In this document: one piece after another, positions 26,793 to 36,074 of the stretch
Layout of the letters: every line of letters begins with the position of its first letter
Position numbering within the stretch: the first letter of the stretch is position 1
From: Gammaproteobacteria bacterium
GTDB taxonomy: Bacteria; Pseudomonadota; Gammaproteobacteria; SZUA-229
Assembly: GCA_015488885.1 (NCBI GenBank)
Contig: WFMW01000057.1
Location: forward strand, 1-64,000
DNA: 64,000 bases
Direction: 5' to 3'
Notes under the pieces: model-generated
Databases searched by the model: none
What the model was told of the DNA's origin: nothing
Seen by the model: the letters and a program-made list of their open reading frames with translations, nothing else
Program-made: the position numbers and the translations under genes

Positions 26793-26823
26793 AAACCGGG
26801 GATATAAACCGTCCCCGGTTTTA
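26793..26823 (+). terminator. hairpin between dsrC and dsrM
   Basis: Stem AAACCGGGGA / TCCCCGGTTT with an eight- to nine-base loop, followed by TAAAAAAA rather than a long T-run. A strong GC stem of this kind would act as a partial terminator or as 3'-end protection. This would make dsrC-proximal messages more abundant than dsrMKLJOP. Confidence 0.65.
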
Positions 26824-26885
26824 AAAAAATCAACCCAAAAATTAACCAATTTTTCGGTTATCGACTTTAGGCGAGAAGGTTACCA

Positions 26886-27644
26886 ATGAATGCTCTTAGT
26901 ATTTTGTACGTCATACTTTTTTATGTGGCAATTATTGTATTAGTCGCAGGCGTCACAAACAAACTATTACAATACAAACGCGTACCTGCTCCTCTGAGAA
27001 TTCCTGTTACGCCGGCACCCATAACAAAAACGGGCGTTATTTATCGTTTTTTCACTGAAATTGTTTTCTTTAACAGCCTGTTCAGGTCAACAAAATGGAC
27101 CTGGATATTTGCCTGGATGTTCCACCTGTCTTTATTACTGGCATTTTTCCGCCACCTGCGTTACGTCATTTCACCGGATTCCTTTATCTGGCCATTAGTT
27201 AATAACGAAGTTATACAGAGTTTTGGTCATTACGCCGGCTTCACCATGTTTATTGGCTTATGCGGCTTATTCGGGCGTCGTATCTTTGTTGATCGTGTCC
27301 GCTATATTTCTTCCCCATCCGATTATTTAATGCTCCTGCTTATTCTTGGCATCGCTTTTTCAGGGCTGATGATGAGTTATGTTGCGCATACAGATATTAT
27401 CGAGCTTAAAGAATTTATTCTTGGTTTATTTTACTTTAGCTGGCATAACCTGCCCGGTGATGCAGTATTACTGACTCATCTGACACTGGTTCTGTTCTTA
27501 ATGATGATATTCCCGATTAGTAAATTATTACACGCACCTGGGCTATTTATGGCGCCAACCCGCTATCAAGTTGATAATCCACGTGAAGTTCGCTACCTCT
27601 CAGAATGGGGTGCTGAACTGGAAGCAGATGGACGTAATAAATAA
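26886..27644 (+). CDS. dsrM: DsrM, heme b membrane subunit of DsrMKJOP
   Basis: 252-residue NarI-like integral membrane protein with about five to six helices. Histidines for heme b lie in WMFHLSLLLAFFRHLRY and SFGHYAGFTMF, and later in FYFSWHNLPG and LLTHLTLV. It passes electrons between the DsrK Fe-S centres and the quinone pool. dsrK follows after 55 bp. Confidence 0.95.
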   Translation: MNALSILYVILFYVAIIVLVAGVTNKLLQYKRVPAPLRIPVTPAPITKTGVIYRFFTEIVFFNSLFRSTKWTWIFAWMFHLSLLLAFFRHLRYVISPDSFIWPLVNNEVIQSFGHYAGFTMFIGLCGLFGRRIFVDRVRYISSPSDYLMLLLILGIAFSGLMMSYVAHTDIIELKEFILGLFYFSWHNLPGDAVLLTHLTLVLFLMMIFPISKLLHAPGLFMAPTRYQVDNPREVRYLSEWGAELEADGRNK

Positions 27645-27699
27645 GCAATCGTCACATCTATATACAAAATAGAACAACATTACGTTGAGATCTTAAATA

Positions 27700-29247
27700 A
27701 TGGCTGATTACGAAATACCAGAAACACGTGAATTTCCAATAATCCCTACGATTATGGAAGGTGCCATGGCACATAGTTCACCTTTTGTTGCAGATGAAGA
27801 ATTCCAGACTGCACTAGGCTTCCCTTACCCGACAGGTAAAGAAAAAGGTGAACTGATCGATGGCTGGAAACAGAAGTTTCTCGATTTATTACAGGACAAA
27901 CTGACTAAATACCGTTCTGTTCAGGTATTTATGGATATCTGCGTAAAATGTGGCGCCTGTACGGATAAATGTCATTATTTTATTGGTACGGGTGACCCTA
28001 AAAATATGCCTGTTGCACGTCAGGATTTACTACGTAAAGTATATCGTCGCTATTTTACTTTTGCGGGCAAATATTTCCCGAAACTGGTTGGTGCCATCGA
28101 TTTAACTGAAGATGTCATCAGAGAGATGTACAGTTATTATCATCAATGTTCAGAATGTCGTCGCTGTGCCGTGTTCTGTCCGTTTGGTATTGATACTGCC
28201 GAAGTCACCATGGCGGCACGTGACCTGCTAGCTCACATTGGTCTGGGACAGAAATATGATAATCAAATTATTGCCAAGGTTCATAGCATAGGTAACAACC
28301 TTGGTTTACCTGGCCCTGCTCTGGCTGATACACTGGAAGGCCTTGAAGAAGAAGTTGAAGAAGACATTAATGTAAAAGTACGCTACCCGCTGGATGAAAA
28401 GGGCGCTGAAATATTACTGGTTGCGCCTTCAGCCGATTTCTTTGTCGAACCACATGTCGATGGTTTAATTGGCTACGGTAAAGTATTCCATGCTGCAGGT
28501 GTAACCTGGACATTGAGTTCTGTCGCATCAGAAGCTGCAAACTTCGGTCTGTTCATTGGCGATTATGCAAATATGCGTAAAATTTCACTTCGGGTTCGTG
28601 ATGCAGCAAAAGAACTCGGTGTAAAACGTATTATATTTGGTGAGTGTGGCCATGCCTGGCGTGTTGCCTATAACCATCTGAACACATTAGCAGGACCATG
28701 GGATTTTCTTGATCCTAACTATCCGGTTCCACAACATATTCTTGAATTTACCAAAGACTGTCTTGATCGTGGGATTTTGAATATTGATAAATCTGAAAAT
28801 GACCACATGACGCTGACATTCCATGATTCGTGCAATATTGCCAGAGCATCTAGAATCGGTGAATTTCCCGGCAGTCAGTTTGTAACACCACGTGAGGTTA
28901 TCAAGGCCGTTTGTAATAATTATCATGATATGGTAGAAGAAACTATTTTTGACCAGACTTTCTGCTGTGGCGGTGGTGGTGGCCTGTTAACGGATGACCT
29001 GATGGAAATTCGTATAAAAGGGGCACAACCTCGTCTCGAAGCATTAAAAAATGTCTCTAAAGATTATGGGGTTACCCATATGGCCGCTATCTGCGCCATC
29101 TGTAAGTCACAGTTTACAAAAATTCTACCTTATTATGGTATGACTATGGATCAGATCGTGAGTGTGCATCAGTTAGTTAGTAATGCCATTATCCTCGAAG
29201 GACAGGGTGAAGAATCTGAGGATAGTGATGACACCGAAGCAGCATAA
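27700..29247 (+). CDS. dsrK: DsrK, HdrD-like Fe-S catalytic subunit
   Basis: 515-residue cytoplasm-facing protein. Two [4Fe-4S] motifs are visible: CVKCGACTDKCHY (about residue 85) and CSECRRCAVFCPFG (about 150). The catalytic cubane region has a CCG motif (FCCGGGGGL) and CAICK near the C-terminus, as in HdrD and DsrK. It interacts with DsrC and donates electrons to DsrM. Length is typical. Confidence 0.96.
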   Translation: MADYEIPETREFPIIPTIMEGAMAHSSPFVADEEFQTALGFPYPTGKEKGELIDGWKQKFLDLLQDKLTKYRSVQVFMDICVKCGACTDKCHYFIGTGDPKNMPVARQDLLRKVYRRYFTFAGKYFPKLVGAIDLTEDVIREMYSYYHQCSECRRCAVFCPFGIDTAEVTMAARDLLAHIGLGQKYDNQIIAKVHSIGNNLGLPGPALADTLEGLEEEVEEDINVKVRYPLDEKGAEILLVAPSADFFVEPHVDGLIGYGKVFHAAGVTWTLSSVASEAANFGLFIGDYANMRKISLRVRDAAKELGVKRIIFGECGHAWRVAYNHLNTLAGPWDFLDPNYPVPQHILEFTKDCLDRGILNIDKSENDHMTLTFHDSCNIARASRIGEFPGSQFVTPREVIKAVCNNYHDMVEETIFDQTFCCGGGGGLLTDDLMEIRIKGAQPRLEALKNVSKDYGVTHMAAICAICKSQFTKILPYYGMTMDQIVSVHQLVSNAIILEGQGEESEDSDDTEAA

Positions 29248-29371
29248 TAATGGCGATACATAAATAACAGGCTTATATTAAAGAATTATATAAGGCGAAT
29301 TAATAACAGTTTTTCCAAGACATTAATCGACACAACTGGATTATCCAGGTGTAAGTAACAGGAGATATGGC

Positions 29372-31345
29372 ATGGCCACTTCCACAGAAGATATGCAAAA
29401 TACAAAATTAACCTTCAGAAGATTTAAAGAAGGTGATCAGAACTGGGGCGGTTTTAACAAAAAAATATTTGAGGCAGATCACTCACATAAATGCCCTACC
29501 TATGTACATCGCACACCACCCTGCCAGGGTAGCTGCCCATCAGGTGAGGATATTCGCGGTTATCTGGATATTATTCGTGGTATTGAAACCCCACCAGAAG
29601 GTGTGAGCATGCAGGAATACGCTTTCCGCCGTTCAACAGACGCCAATCCATTTCCATCAATGATGGGACGAGTATGTCCAGCCCCTTGCCAGACGGGTTG
29701 TAACCGAAATAAAGTCGAAGACTTTGTTGGTATTAATTCTGTTGAGCAATTTATTGGTGATACAGCATTTAAGGAAGGTTTTGGCTTTGATAATAGCGCT
29801 GAAATGACCGGTAAAAAAGTCGCCATTATTGGTGGTGGCCCAGCAGGTATGTCAGCTGCCTATCAATTACGTCGTAAAGGTATTGCTTCAACCATCTTTG
29901 ATAAGCATGATCAACTTGGTGGTATGATGCGTTTTGGCATTCCCGGTTATCGGACACCACGTGACTATCTGGATAATGAATGCCAGCGTATTCTTAATAT
30001 GGGTAATATCGAAACACGGCTGAACACTCAGGTTGGTCGTGATGTCAGTGTGGCAGAACTTGAAAAAGAATTTGATGCCGTTTTATGGGCATTAGGTTGT
30101 TCTACCGGACGTGATTTACCCGTTGAGGGCTGGACTGAAACACCTAACTGTGTATCGGCCATTAAATTTCTTGAGCAGTTTAACAAGGGTGAAATGCAAT
30201 ACACAGGTAAAAAGGTTCTGTGTATAGGTGGTGGTGATACTTCTATTGATGTCGTCTCTGTCTCCCGCCGTATCGGCACAATTTCAGACCTCAATGAAAA
30301 CCCTGAAGACGTTGTCAATGGCAAACTATCACATAAAGATTTTGATACCAGTAAAAGAATTCCATGCGATCAGGTTACCTTAACTGCTTTGTTCAAAAAG
30401 GAAGAGATGACCGCCGCTGAGCATGAAGTTAATGATGCCATTATTGAGGGCGTTAACCTGATGAACGAGGTTATGCCAGTCGAACTTATTCGCGATGCTA
30501 ATGGACGTGCAACGGCAATGAAATTTGTTGATTCAAAATGGGAAAATAATGCCCCCGTTGCAGTTGAAGGCGGTAAAGAATATATCGTTGAAGCAGACAT
30601 CATTGTAGCAGCAATCGGTCAGGCAGGTGATCTTGAAGGTCTTGAAGACTTCAATAATGGTCGCAATCTGATGGATTCTGATAATGTCTATCGGGTTCCG
30701 GGTAAAGACAATCACTTTGTTTGTGGTGATATTGTTCGTCCACATCTGTTAACCACGGCAATTGGTCAGGCATACATTGTTTCAGAAACGATTGAAAATC
30801 ACTTTAAAAATATTGAACTTAAGAAACGACCTAAAGTTGATGTTCATTACTTCAAATTAGAAGCTAAATTACATGAAGCCGGGCTGGATCCTAAACCTTA
30901 TAATTCTGCTGATTATCATGAAGATGATCAACGTGGCACCTGTGCTCAGGACTATGCCATTCATAACTATGAAGATCGCTCTCATAATGAGATCATCTCA
31001 ACAGATAAAATGTTTCTGGGGTATTTTGAGTATACCGAACGTAATCTACGTGATACAGACGTACCCTCTTCTGATATTGTACTTAATCATTTTACCGAAC
31101 GCCAGACCAGTCTTGAAGAAGACAAAGCTGTTGCAGAGGCAAATCGATGCATGAGTTGTGGCATGTGTTTTGAATGTGATAACTGTGTGATCTACTGCCC
31201 ACAGGATGCTATTTTCCGAGTCAAAAAAGACAAACATACTACTGGACGTTACGTTGACACTGACTACAACAAATGTGTTGGCTGCCATATCTGTTCAGAT
31301 GTATGTCCAACAGGTTACATTGATATGGCACTGGGTGAAGGTTAA
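29372..31345 (+). CDS. dsrL: DsrL, NAD(P)H:acceptor Fe-S flavoprotein
   Basis: 657-residue cytoplasmic protein related to the small subunit of glutamate synthase. N-terminal Cys-rich cluster (PPCQGSCPSGED, RVCPAPCQTGCNR), FAD site GGGPAGMSAA near residue 160, a second nucleotide site GGGDTSIDVV near 285, and a C-terminal ferredoxin domain with CMSCGMCFECDNCVIYCP and CVGCHICSDVCPTG. DsrL is a marker of the oxidising Dsr pathway and is thought to take electrons from DsrAB. ACAGGAG precedes the ATG. Confidence 0.96.
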   Translation: MATSTEDMQNTKLTFRRFKEGDQNWGGFNKKIFEADHSHKCPTYVHRTPPCQGSCPSGEDIRGYLDIIRGIETPPEGVSMQEYAFRRSTDANPFPSMMGRVCPAPCQTGCNRNKVEDFVGINSVEQFIGDTAFKEGFGFDNSAEMTGKKVAIIGGGPAGMSAAYQLRRKGIASTIFDKHDQLGGMMRFGIPGYRTPRDYLDNECQRILNMGNIETRLNTQVGRDVSVAELEKEFDAVLWALGCSTGRDLPVEGWTETPNCVSAIKFLEQFNKGEMQYTGKKVLCIGGGDTSIDVVSVSRRIGTISDLNENPEDVVNGKLSHKDFDTSKRIPCDQVTLTALFKKEEMTAAEHEVNDAIIEGVNLMNEVMPVELIRDANGRATAMKFVDSKWENNAPVAVEGGKEYIVEADIIVAAIGQAGDLEGLEDFNNGRNLMDSDNVYRVPGKDNHFVCGDIVRPHLLTTAIGQAYIVSETIENHFKNIELKKRPKVDVHYFKLEAKLHEAGLDPKPYNSADYHEDDQRGTCAQDYAIHNYEDRSHNEIISTDKMFLGYFEYTERNLRDTDVPSSDIVLNHFTERQTSLEEDKAVAEANRCMSCGMCFECDNCVIYCPQDAIFRVKKDKHTTGRYVDTDYNKCVGCHICSDVCPTGYIDMALGEG

Positions 31346-31398
31346 TTTTAAACCTGGCTGGCATCTATATCATGAGCATGAACATTACAGGTAATCTG

Positions 31399-31920
31399 AT
31401 GAAAAGATTGTTACTATTAATCTATGTATTAACCGGTTTATTGCTAGTGTCATCATCTACACTGGCACAAACCCCTACTCCTACGATTAATCTGCCAAAG
31501 GCTAAAAATTTAAAATGCGCTATACCTGGTCCTTTGGCAAATCAGCGCAGGAATCACATGAAATATCTTTTGCATCAACGTGATAAAACCATGCATGAAG
31601 GTATTCGTAATGAACCGGTAAGCCTGGCTAAATGCATTAACTGTCATGTGAAACCTGATGCTCAGGGTAAACTCCCGAAAATTGCGAGCAAACAGCACTT
31701 CTGTCATGGCTGTCATGAATATGCAGCTGTACAGATTGATTGTTTTGAATGCCATGCAGATCGTCCGCAGAAGTATATAAAGCGTAAACAGGCTTTATCC
31801 CTGAAACAAATGCTGCAGCAGCATCTTGCATCCAATGATATTAAAACGCCTGATATTATTAAAACAGGCGATATTATTAAAACACCTGTCAGTAAAAACC
31901 AGCAAGGAGTTAATCAGTAA
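31399..31920 (+). CDS. dsrJ: DsrJ, triheme cytochrome c
   Basis: 173 residues from the ATG at 31399 (ACAGG upstream), where a signal or anchor peptide KRLLLLIYVLTGLLLV begins; an upstream ATG at 31372 has no clear ribosome site. Three CxxCH heme motifs, CINCH, CHGCH and CFECH (about residues 79, 102 and 115), match DsrJ. Periplasmic subunit of DsrMKJOP. The C-terminal tail is a short Asp-Ile-Ile-Lys-Thr repeat encoded by tandem DNA repeats, a local oddity. Its TAA overlaps the dsrO ATG by one base. Confidence 0.94.
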   Translation: MKRLLLLIYVLTGLLLVSSSTLAQTPTPTINLPKAKNLKCAIPGPLANQRRNHMKYLLHQRDKTMHEGIRNEPVSLAKCINCHVKPDAQGKLPKIASKQHFCHGCHEYAAVQIDCFECHADRPQKYIKRKQALSLKQMLQQHLASNDIKTPDIIKTGDIIKTPVSKNQQGVNQ

Positions 31921-32684
31921 TGAAGCAATCTGTCGATAACTCACGACGTGACTTCCTGGCAAAAACGGCAATCGCCGGAACCATCACTATTGCATCAGGT
32001 GTTCTGTTACATCAAACTGCAAATGCAAAAAGTTTAAATGAGACATCAACCAGAAACCCACATACACCGGTTAGCAATATAAACCGCTGGGGCCTGCTAA
32101 TTGATACAAACAAATGTGGCAAGAGTTGTAGCGCCTGTGTTGATGCCTGTAATACAGAAAATGGTCTTGCAGGCAGAACCGGTCCACAGGATACACAATA
32201 TATTCGTAAAGTCACTTTACGCGATAAATCTACCGGACACGAATTATCGCTGCCACTGATGTGCCAGCATTGTGAATCAGCTCCCTGCGTTGATGTCTGT
32301 CCGGTAAATGCCTCTTTTATCCGTGCTGATGGCATTGCATTAGTTGACCGACACCTTTGCATTGGTTGCCGCTATTGCATGATGGCCTGTCCCTATAAAG
32401 CCCGTTCGTTTGTCCATGAAGAACTACACAATCAAAAAACATCTGACCCACGTGGCATTGGCACAGTAGAAGCCTGCAATATGTGTGTTACCCGTGTCGA
32501 TGCTGGCAAAATTCCAGCCTGTGTTGAAGCCTGTAGTGCGGATAACCATAAAGCCATGATGTTTGGTGATCTGAATGATCCTGAAAGTGGTATCTCTGTC
32601 GAATTAAAAAAACATGGTGGCAAACAAATACGTGCTGATCTGGCGCTAAACACAGGCGTTCATTATCAGGGCTTAAATGAATAG
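31920..32684 (+). CDS. dsrO: DsrO, periplasmic Fe-S protein
   Basis: 254-residue protein with a Tat signal (SRRDFLAKTAIAG). It carries four ferredoxin-type clusters: CGKSCSACVDACN, MCQHCESAPCVDVCP, LCIGCRYCMMACP and CNMCVTRVDAGKIPACVEACS. It transfers electrons between DsrJ and DsrP. The start codon shares a base with the dsrJ stop. Length is typical. Confidence 0.95.
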   Translation: MKQSVDNSRRDFLAKTAIAGTITIASGVLLHQTANAKSLNETSTRNPHTPVSNINRWGLLIDTNKCGKSCSACVDACNTENGLAGRTGPQDTQYIRKVTLRDKSTGHELSLPLMCQHCESAPCVDVCPVNASFIRADGIALVDRHLCIGCRYCMMACPYKARSFVHEELHNQKTSDPRGIGTVEACNMCVTRVDAGKIPACVEACSADNHKAMMFGDLNDPESGISVELKKHGGKQIRADLALNTGVHYQGLNE

Positions 32685-32823
32685 CTCTGAATAAACGAAA
32701 TTATTATAAGTAAGTTTTAGCAGTGAATGATACAAAACATCAATCATCTATCGTTATTTATCATGTAAATCCCGGTATGGGTAAGTATCAGGATGATGCG
32801 AAAAAATAAACAAGAGAATTATA

Positions 32824-34035
32824 ATGAGTAAAATAGAATATACTTCTTTACAGGGCAAAAGCCCGGCTTATTTCGTCCTTCTGGGTGTTTTAGGTCTTTT
32901 CACCTTTACAGGTATCCTCGCTGCCTGGTATATGGAACATAACGGTCACCATGTAACCGGTATGACAAACCAGATTGTATGGGGGACGCCACATATATTT
33001 GCTATATTCCTTATTGTTGCAGCATCTGGAGCTTTGAATGTCGCTTCAATCGCATCGGTATTTTCTAAAAAAATATATGAACCGATGGCTCGTCTATCTG
33101 CCTTACTGGCTATTGCTTTACTGGCAGGTGGCCTGGTTGTATTACTGCTCGATCTGGGACGCCCAGATCGTTTGATTGTTGCCATGACCCATTACAATTT
33201 TACTTCTGTTTTTGCCTGGAATATTATTCTCTATAGCGGTTTCTTTACCTTCTGCGGTTTATATTTATGGACAATGATGGATCATAATGTGCATCAATAT
33301 AAAAAATATGCTGGGTTTTCCGCCTTTGTCTGGCGTTTAATTCTCACTACCGGTACAGGTTCTATTTTCGGTTTTCTGGTTGCCCGTTCGGCCTATGAAA
33401 CCGCAATCATGGCACCCATGTTTGTTATTATGTCCTTTTCCTATGGTCTGGCCATTTTTATTCTAGTATTAATGGCTACCTATAAAGCCAGTCAAATGGA
33501 GCTTGGCGATGTCGTCATCCTGCGTTTACGCAATTTATTAGGGGTATTTGTTGCGGCTGTCCTCTATTTTACCTTTGTTTACCATCTAACCAACATTTAT
33601 GATGCAGATCGTCGTGATTTTGAAAGATTTATCCTGCTGGATGGTGGCATATATACAACGGTATTCTGGATTGGAGATATCATAATTGGTGGTCTGATTC
33701 CACTACTACTGATTTATTTACCTTCCATTAAGAAAAATCGAACTGTTCTGGGATGGATCTGCGGAATGATTATACTGGGTGGCCTGTCACAGGTTTATGT
33801 TATTGTGATAGGTGGCCAGGCATTTCCTCTGGAAATATTCCCCGGTTATGACGTAAGTAGTTCATTTTATGACGGAATAGTAAATAGCTATACACCAAGC
33901 CTGCCAGAAATTCTATTAGGAAGCTCTGGTATCGCTATTACGCTTTTAATCGTTGTCTTTATGCTTAAAGTATTACGCTTTATGCCTAACTCTCTGGCCG
34001 ATAACGTTATCGACCCGCATTATTCTGTAAAATAA
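32824..34035 (+). CDS. dsrP: DsrP, NrfD-like membrane subunit
   Basis: 403-residue integral membrane protein with about ten helices, of the NrfD/PsrC type, completing DsrMKJOP and interacting with quinone. The family block LLLDLGRPDR lies near residue 105. It ends with a short cytoplasmic tail. The 237-bp gap downstream holds an unusual 17-bp inverted repeat before dsrN. Confidence 0.94.
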   Translation: MSKIEYTSLQGKSPAYFVLLGVLGLFTFTGILAAWYMEHNGHHVTGMTNQIVWGTPHIFAIFLIVAASGALNVASIASVFSKKIYEPMARLSALLAIALLAGGLVVLLLDLGRPDRLIVAMTHYNFTSVFAWNIILYSGFFTFCGLYLWTMMDHNVHQYKKYAGFSAFVWRLILTTGTGSIFGFLVARSAYETAIMAPMFVIMSFSYGLAIFILVLMATYKASQMELGDVVILRLRNLLGVFVAAVLYFTFVYHLTNIYDADRRDFERFILLDGGIYTTVFWIGDIIIGGLIPLLLIYLPSIKKNRTVLGWICGMIILGGLSQVYVIVIGGQAFPLEIFPGYDVSSSFYDGIVNSYTPSLPEILLGSSGIAITLLIVVFMLKVLRFMPNSLADNVIDPHYSVK

Positions 34036-34051
34036 AAAATTAACGATTGAG

Positions 34052-34157
34052 ACAGATAGCTATAGATAGAATTTAAACAAACAAAACTTAATATCTATAT
34101 GTAAATTTTGGGGTTTATATCTGAATATCTATAGCTAGAATATCTATGGCTATCTGT
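34052..34157. repeat. inverted repeat between dsrP and dsrN
   Basis: ACAGATAGCTATAGATA (34052-34068) and TATCTATGGCTATCTGT (34141-34157) are inverted copies with one mismatch, 72 bp apart, with further TATCTATA words between them. There is no T-run, so it is not a classical terminator. Downstream, CCTTGTATAAATAAT-CCCTGTATAAATAA (34201-34229) is a short direct repeat close to the dsrN start. Confidence 0.6.
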
Positions 34158-34272
34158 ATAATAAATAGTTCTTTCATGATTTGCCTTTCTAGAAATAAAC
34201 CCTTGTATAAATAATCCCTGTATAAATAAACAAGAATCACTCACATGGTCGATTAAGTTATAATTAGCAACC

Positions 34273-35655
34273 ATGTCATCACGTATTTTTATTTCTGCCG
34301 CACATAAATCTTCAGGCAAAACAACAGTTAGTATCGGATTGTGTGCTGCCTTAAAACAACGTGGTCTATGTGTACAGAGTTTTAAAAAAGGCCCGGATTA
34401 TATTGACCCCTACTGGCTCTCACAGGCAACTGATCGAGACTGTTATAATCTTGATTTCTATACCATGGAACAGGATGAGATACTCTCATTGTTGCAGCAA
34501 AAATCCATGGATGCACAAATCAGCCTTATAGAGGGAAATAAAGGCCTCTATGATGGTCTGGATCTTGATGGTAGCAATAGCAATGCTGCCCTGGCTACCC
34601 TGACAAAAACCCCGGTTATTCTAGTTTTAAATGCCAGCGGTATGACCCGGGGTATCGCACCACTTATCCTGGGTTATCAGGCATTTGATAAGAATGTCTG
34701 CATAAAAGGCGTCATTCTCAATAAACTCGGGGGGTCTCGTCATGAAACAAAATTAAGGAATGTTATTGAATATTATACGGATGTACAGGTGGTAGGGGCG
34801 ATACATAATGATGACAACCTTAATATTGAAGAACGTCATCTGGGCCTGATCCCGGGTAATGAAGACCCTTTCTGTACTAAAAAAATTCAGTTACTATCCA
34901 ATGCAATTAATCAACAGGTTAATCTTGAACAGGTTATTCATATTGCCAGTACCAGCCCCGCTCTGCACACCGTAAAAAGAGTTGATTCAGCTCAGCCGAT
35001 TGAAAAGGATATCAGACTGGGCATTATGCGTAGCACTGCCTTTGGTTTTTATTACCCTGATGATATAGAGGCATTACAGGCTGCTGGTGCAAAGATTATT
35101 GAAATAAACCCAGGTATTGATAAAACCCTTCCTGACATTGATGCCCTCTTTATCGGCGGCGGTTTCCCTGAAACACAAATGCAGGAACTGGAAGCGAATA
35201 CCTCAATGCGTCAATCCCTGTACAATGCCATTAATCAGGGGCTACCTGTTTATGCTGAATGCGGAGGATTAATGTATCTTAGTCGTTCTATTCAGTGGAA
35301 TAACCGGAAGCATCAAATGGTCGGCAGTATCGATGCAGATATAATCATGGAAAAACGTCCACAGGGGCGTGGATATGTTCAGCTTGAAGAAACCTCAGAC
35401 AATCCATGGCCACTAGCAGTCAGTAAACACATCTATGCCCATGAATTTCACTATTCTCGTTTTAAAAATCTTGATAAAAATGTAAAATTTGCCTTTCGTG
35501 TTTTGCGGGGAACAGGAATAAATGGTAAATACGACGGTTACCTCTATAAAAACCTGCTAGCCTGTTACACGCATCAACGCACTTCCCGGCATAATCCCTG
35601 GACACGTCGTTTTATAGCATTTGTCAGGCACTATAAACAACAGTCCGGGCAATAA
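34273..35655 (+). CDS. dsrN: DsrN, siroheme/cobyrinate amidase-like glutamine amidotransferase
   Basis: 460-residue enzyme related to cobyrinic acid a,c-diamide synthase (CobB). The N-terminal ATP site has SAAHKSSGKTTVSIGL (residues 9-24), and the C-terminal amidotransferase domain has the nucleophile in YAECGGLMYLS and the histidine region YAHEFHYSR. DsrN is thought to amidate siroheme for DsrAB. Its stop codon falls in a 19-bp tandem repeat (35634-35671). Confidence 0.93.
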   Translation: MSSRIFISAAHKSSGKTTVSIGLCAALKQRGLCVQSFKKGPDYIDPYWLSQATDRDCYNLDFYTMEQDEILSLLQQKSMDAQISLIEGNKGLYDGLDLDGSNSNAALATLTKTPVILVLNASGMTRGIAPLILGYQAFDKNVCIKGVILNKLGGSRHETKLRNVIEYYTDVQVVGAIHNDDNLNIEERHLGLIPGNEDPFCTKKIQLLSNAINQQVNLEQVIHIASTSPALHTVKRVDSAQPIEKDIRLGIMRSTAFGFYYPDDIEALQAAGAKIIEINPGIDKTLPDIDALFIGGGFPETQMQELEANTSMRQSLYNAINQGLPVYAECGGLMYLSRSIQWNNRKHQMVGSIDADIIMEKRPQGRGYVQLEETSDNPWPLAVSKHIYAHEFHYSRFKNLDKNVKFAFRVLRGTGINGKYDGYLYKNLLACYTHQRTSRHNPWTRRFIAFVRHYKQQSGQ

Positions 35656-35684
35656 ACAACAGTCCAGGCAAATATAAACAACAG
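35634..35684. repeat. 19-bp tandem repeat spanning dsrN stop
   Basis: TAAACAACAGTCCRGGCAA occurs at 35634-35652 and 35653-35671, with a partial third copy at 35675-35684 whose end runs into the AGGAG in front of dsrR. The TAA beginning copy 2 is the dsrN stop. Confidence 0.75.
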
Positions 35685-35701
35685 GAGAACAGTTAAAGCC
35701 C

Positions 35702-36010
35702 ATGATTACCATTACACCCGCTGCCGCCGAACAAATCAGAAAATCAGCCCAGCAGAATAAAACCCAGGGCATGGCATTACGTATTGCTGCCACTCGTAAT
35801 CAGGATAACAGTATCCATTATGGTATGGGTTTTGATGATGCCAAAGAAAACGATACCGTTATTTCTTCTACACAAATAAAAGTTATTGTCTCAGCAGACA
35901 GTGCTGAACTGCTTAAAAATACCGTCGTAGATTTTGTAGAGCTTGAGCCCGATAAATTCGAGTTTATTTTTATGAATCCAAATGATCCTGATTATAAACA
36001 ACCCGAATAA
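35702..36010 (+). CDS. dsrR: DsrR, cysteine-free A-type (IscA-like) protein
   Basis: 102-residue IscA-fold protein (ITITPAAAEQIRKSAQQ start, SADSAELLKNTVVDFVELEPDKFEF middle). It contains no cysteine at all, the hallmark that separates DsrR from Fe-S carriers. In A. vinosum it is needed post-transcriptionally for dsr expression. Last gene of the contiguous dsr run here. AGGAG lies 14 bases before the ATG, somewhat far. Confidence 0.93.
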   Translation: MITITPAAAEQIRKSAQQNKTQGMALRIAATRNQDNSIHYGMGFDDAKENDTVISSTQIKVIVSADSAELLKNTVVDFVELEPDKFEFIFMNPNDPDYKQPE

Positions 36011-36074
36011 ACCACCAAAAATGCCATAAAAACTCATGAATAATCATGGCTTACTCGGTTAAACCCACACTCCT

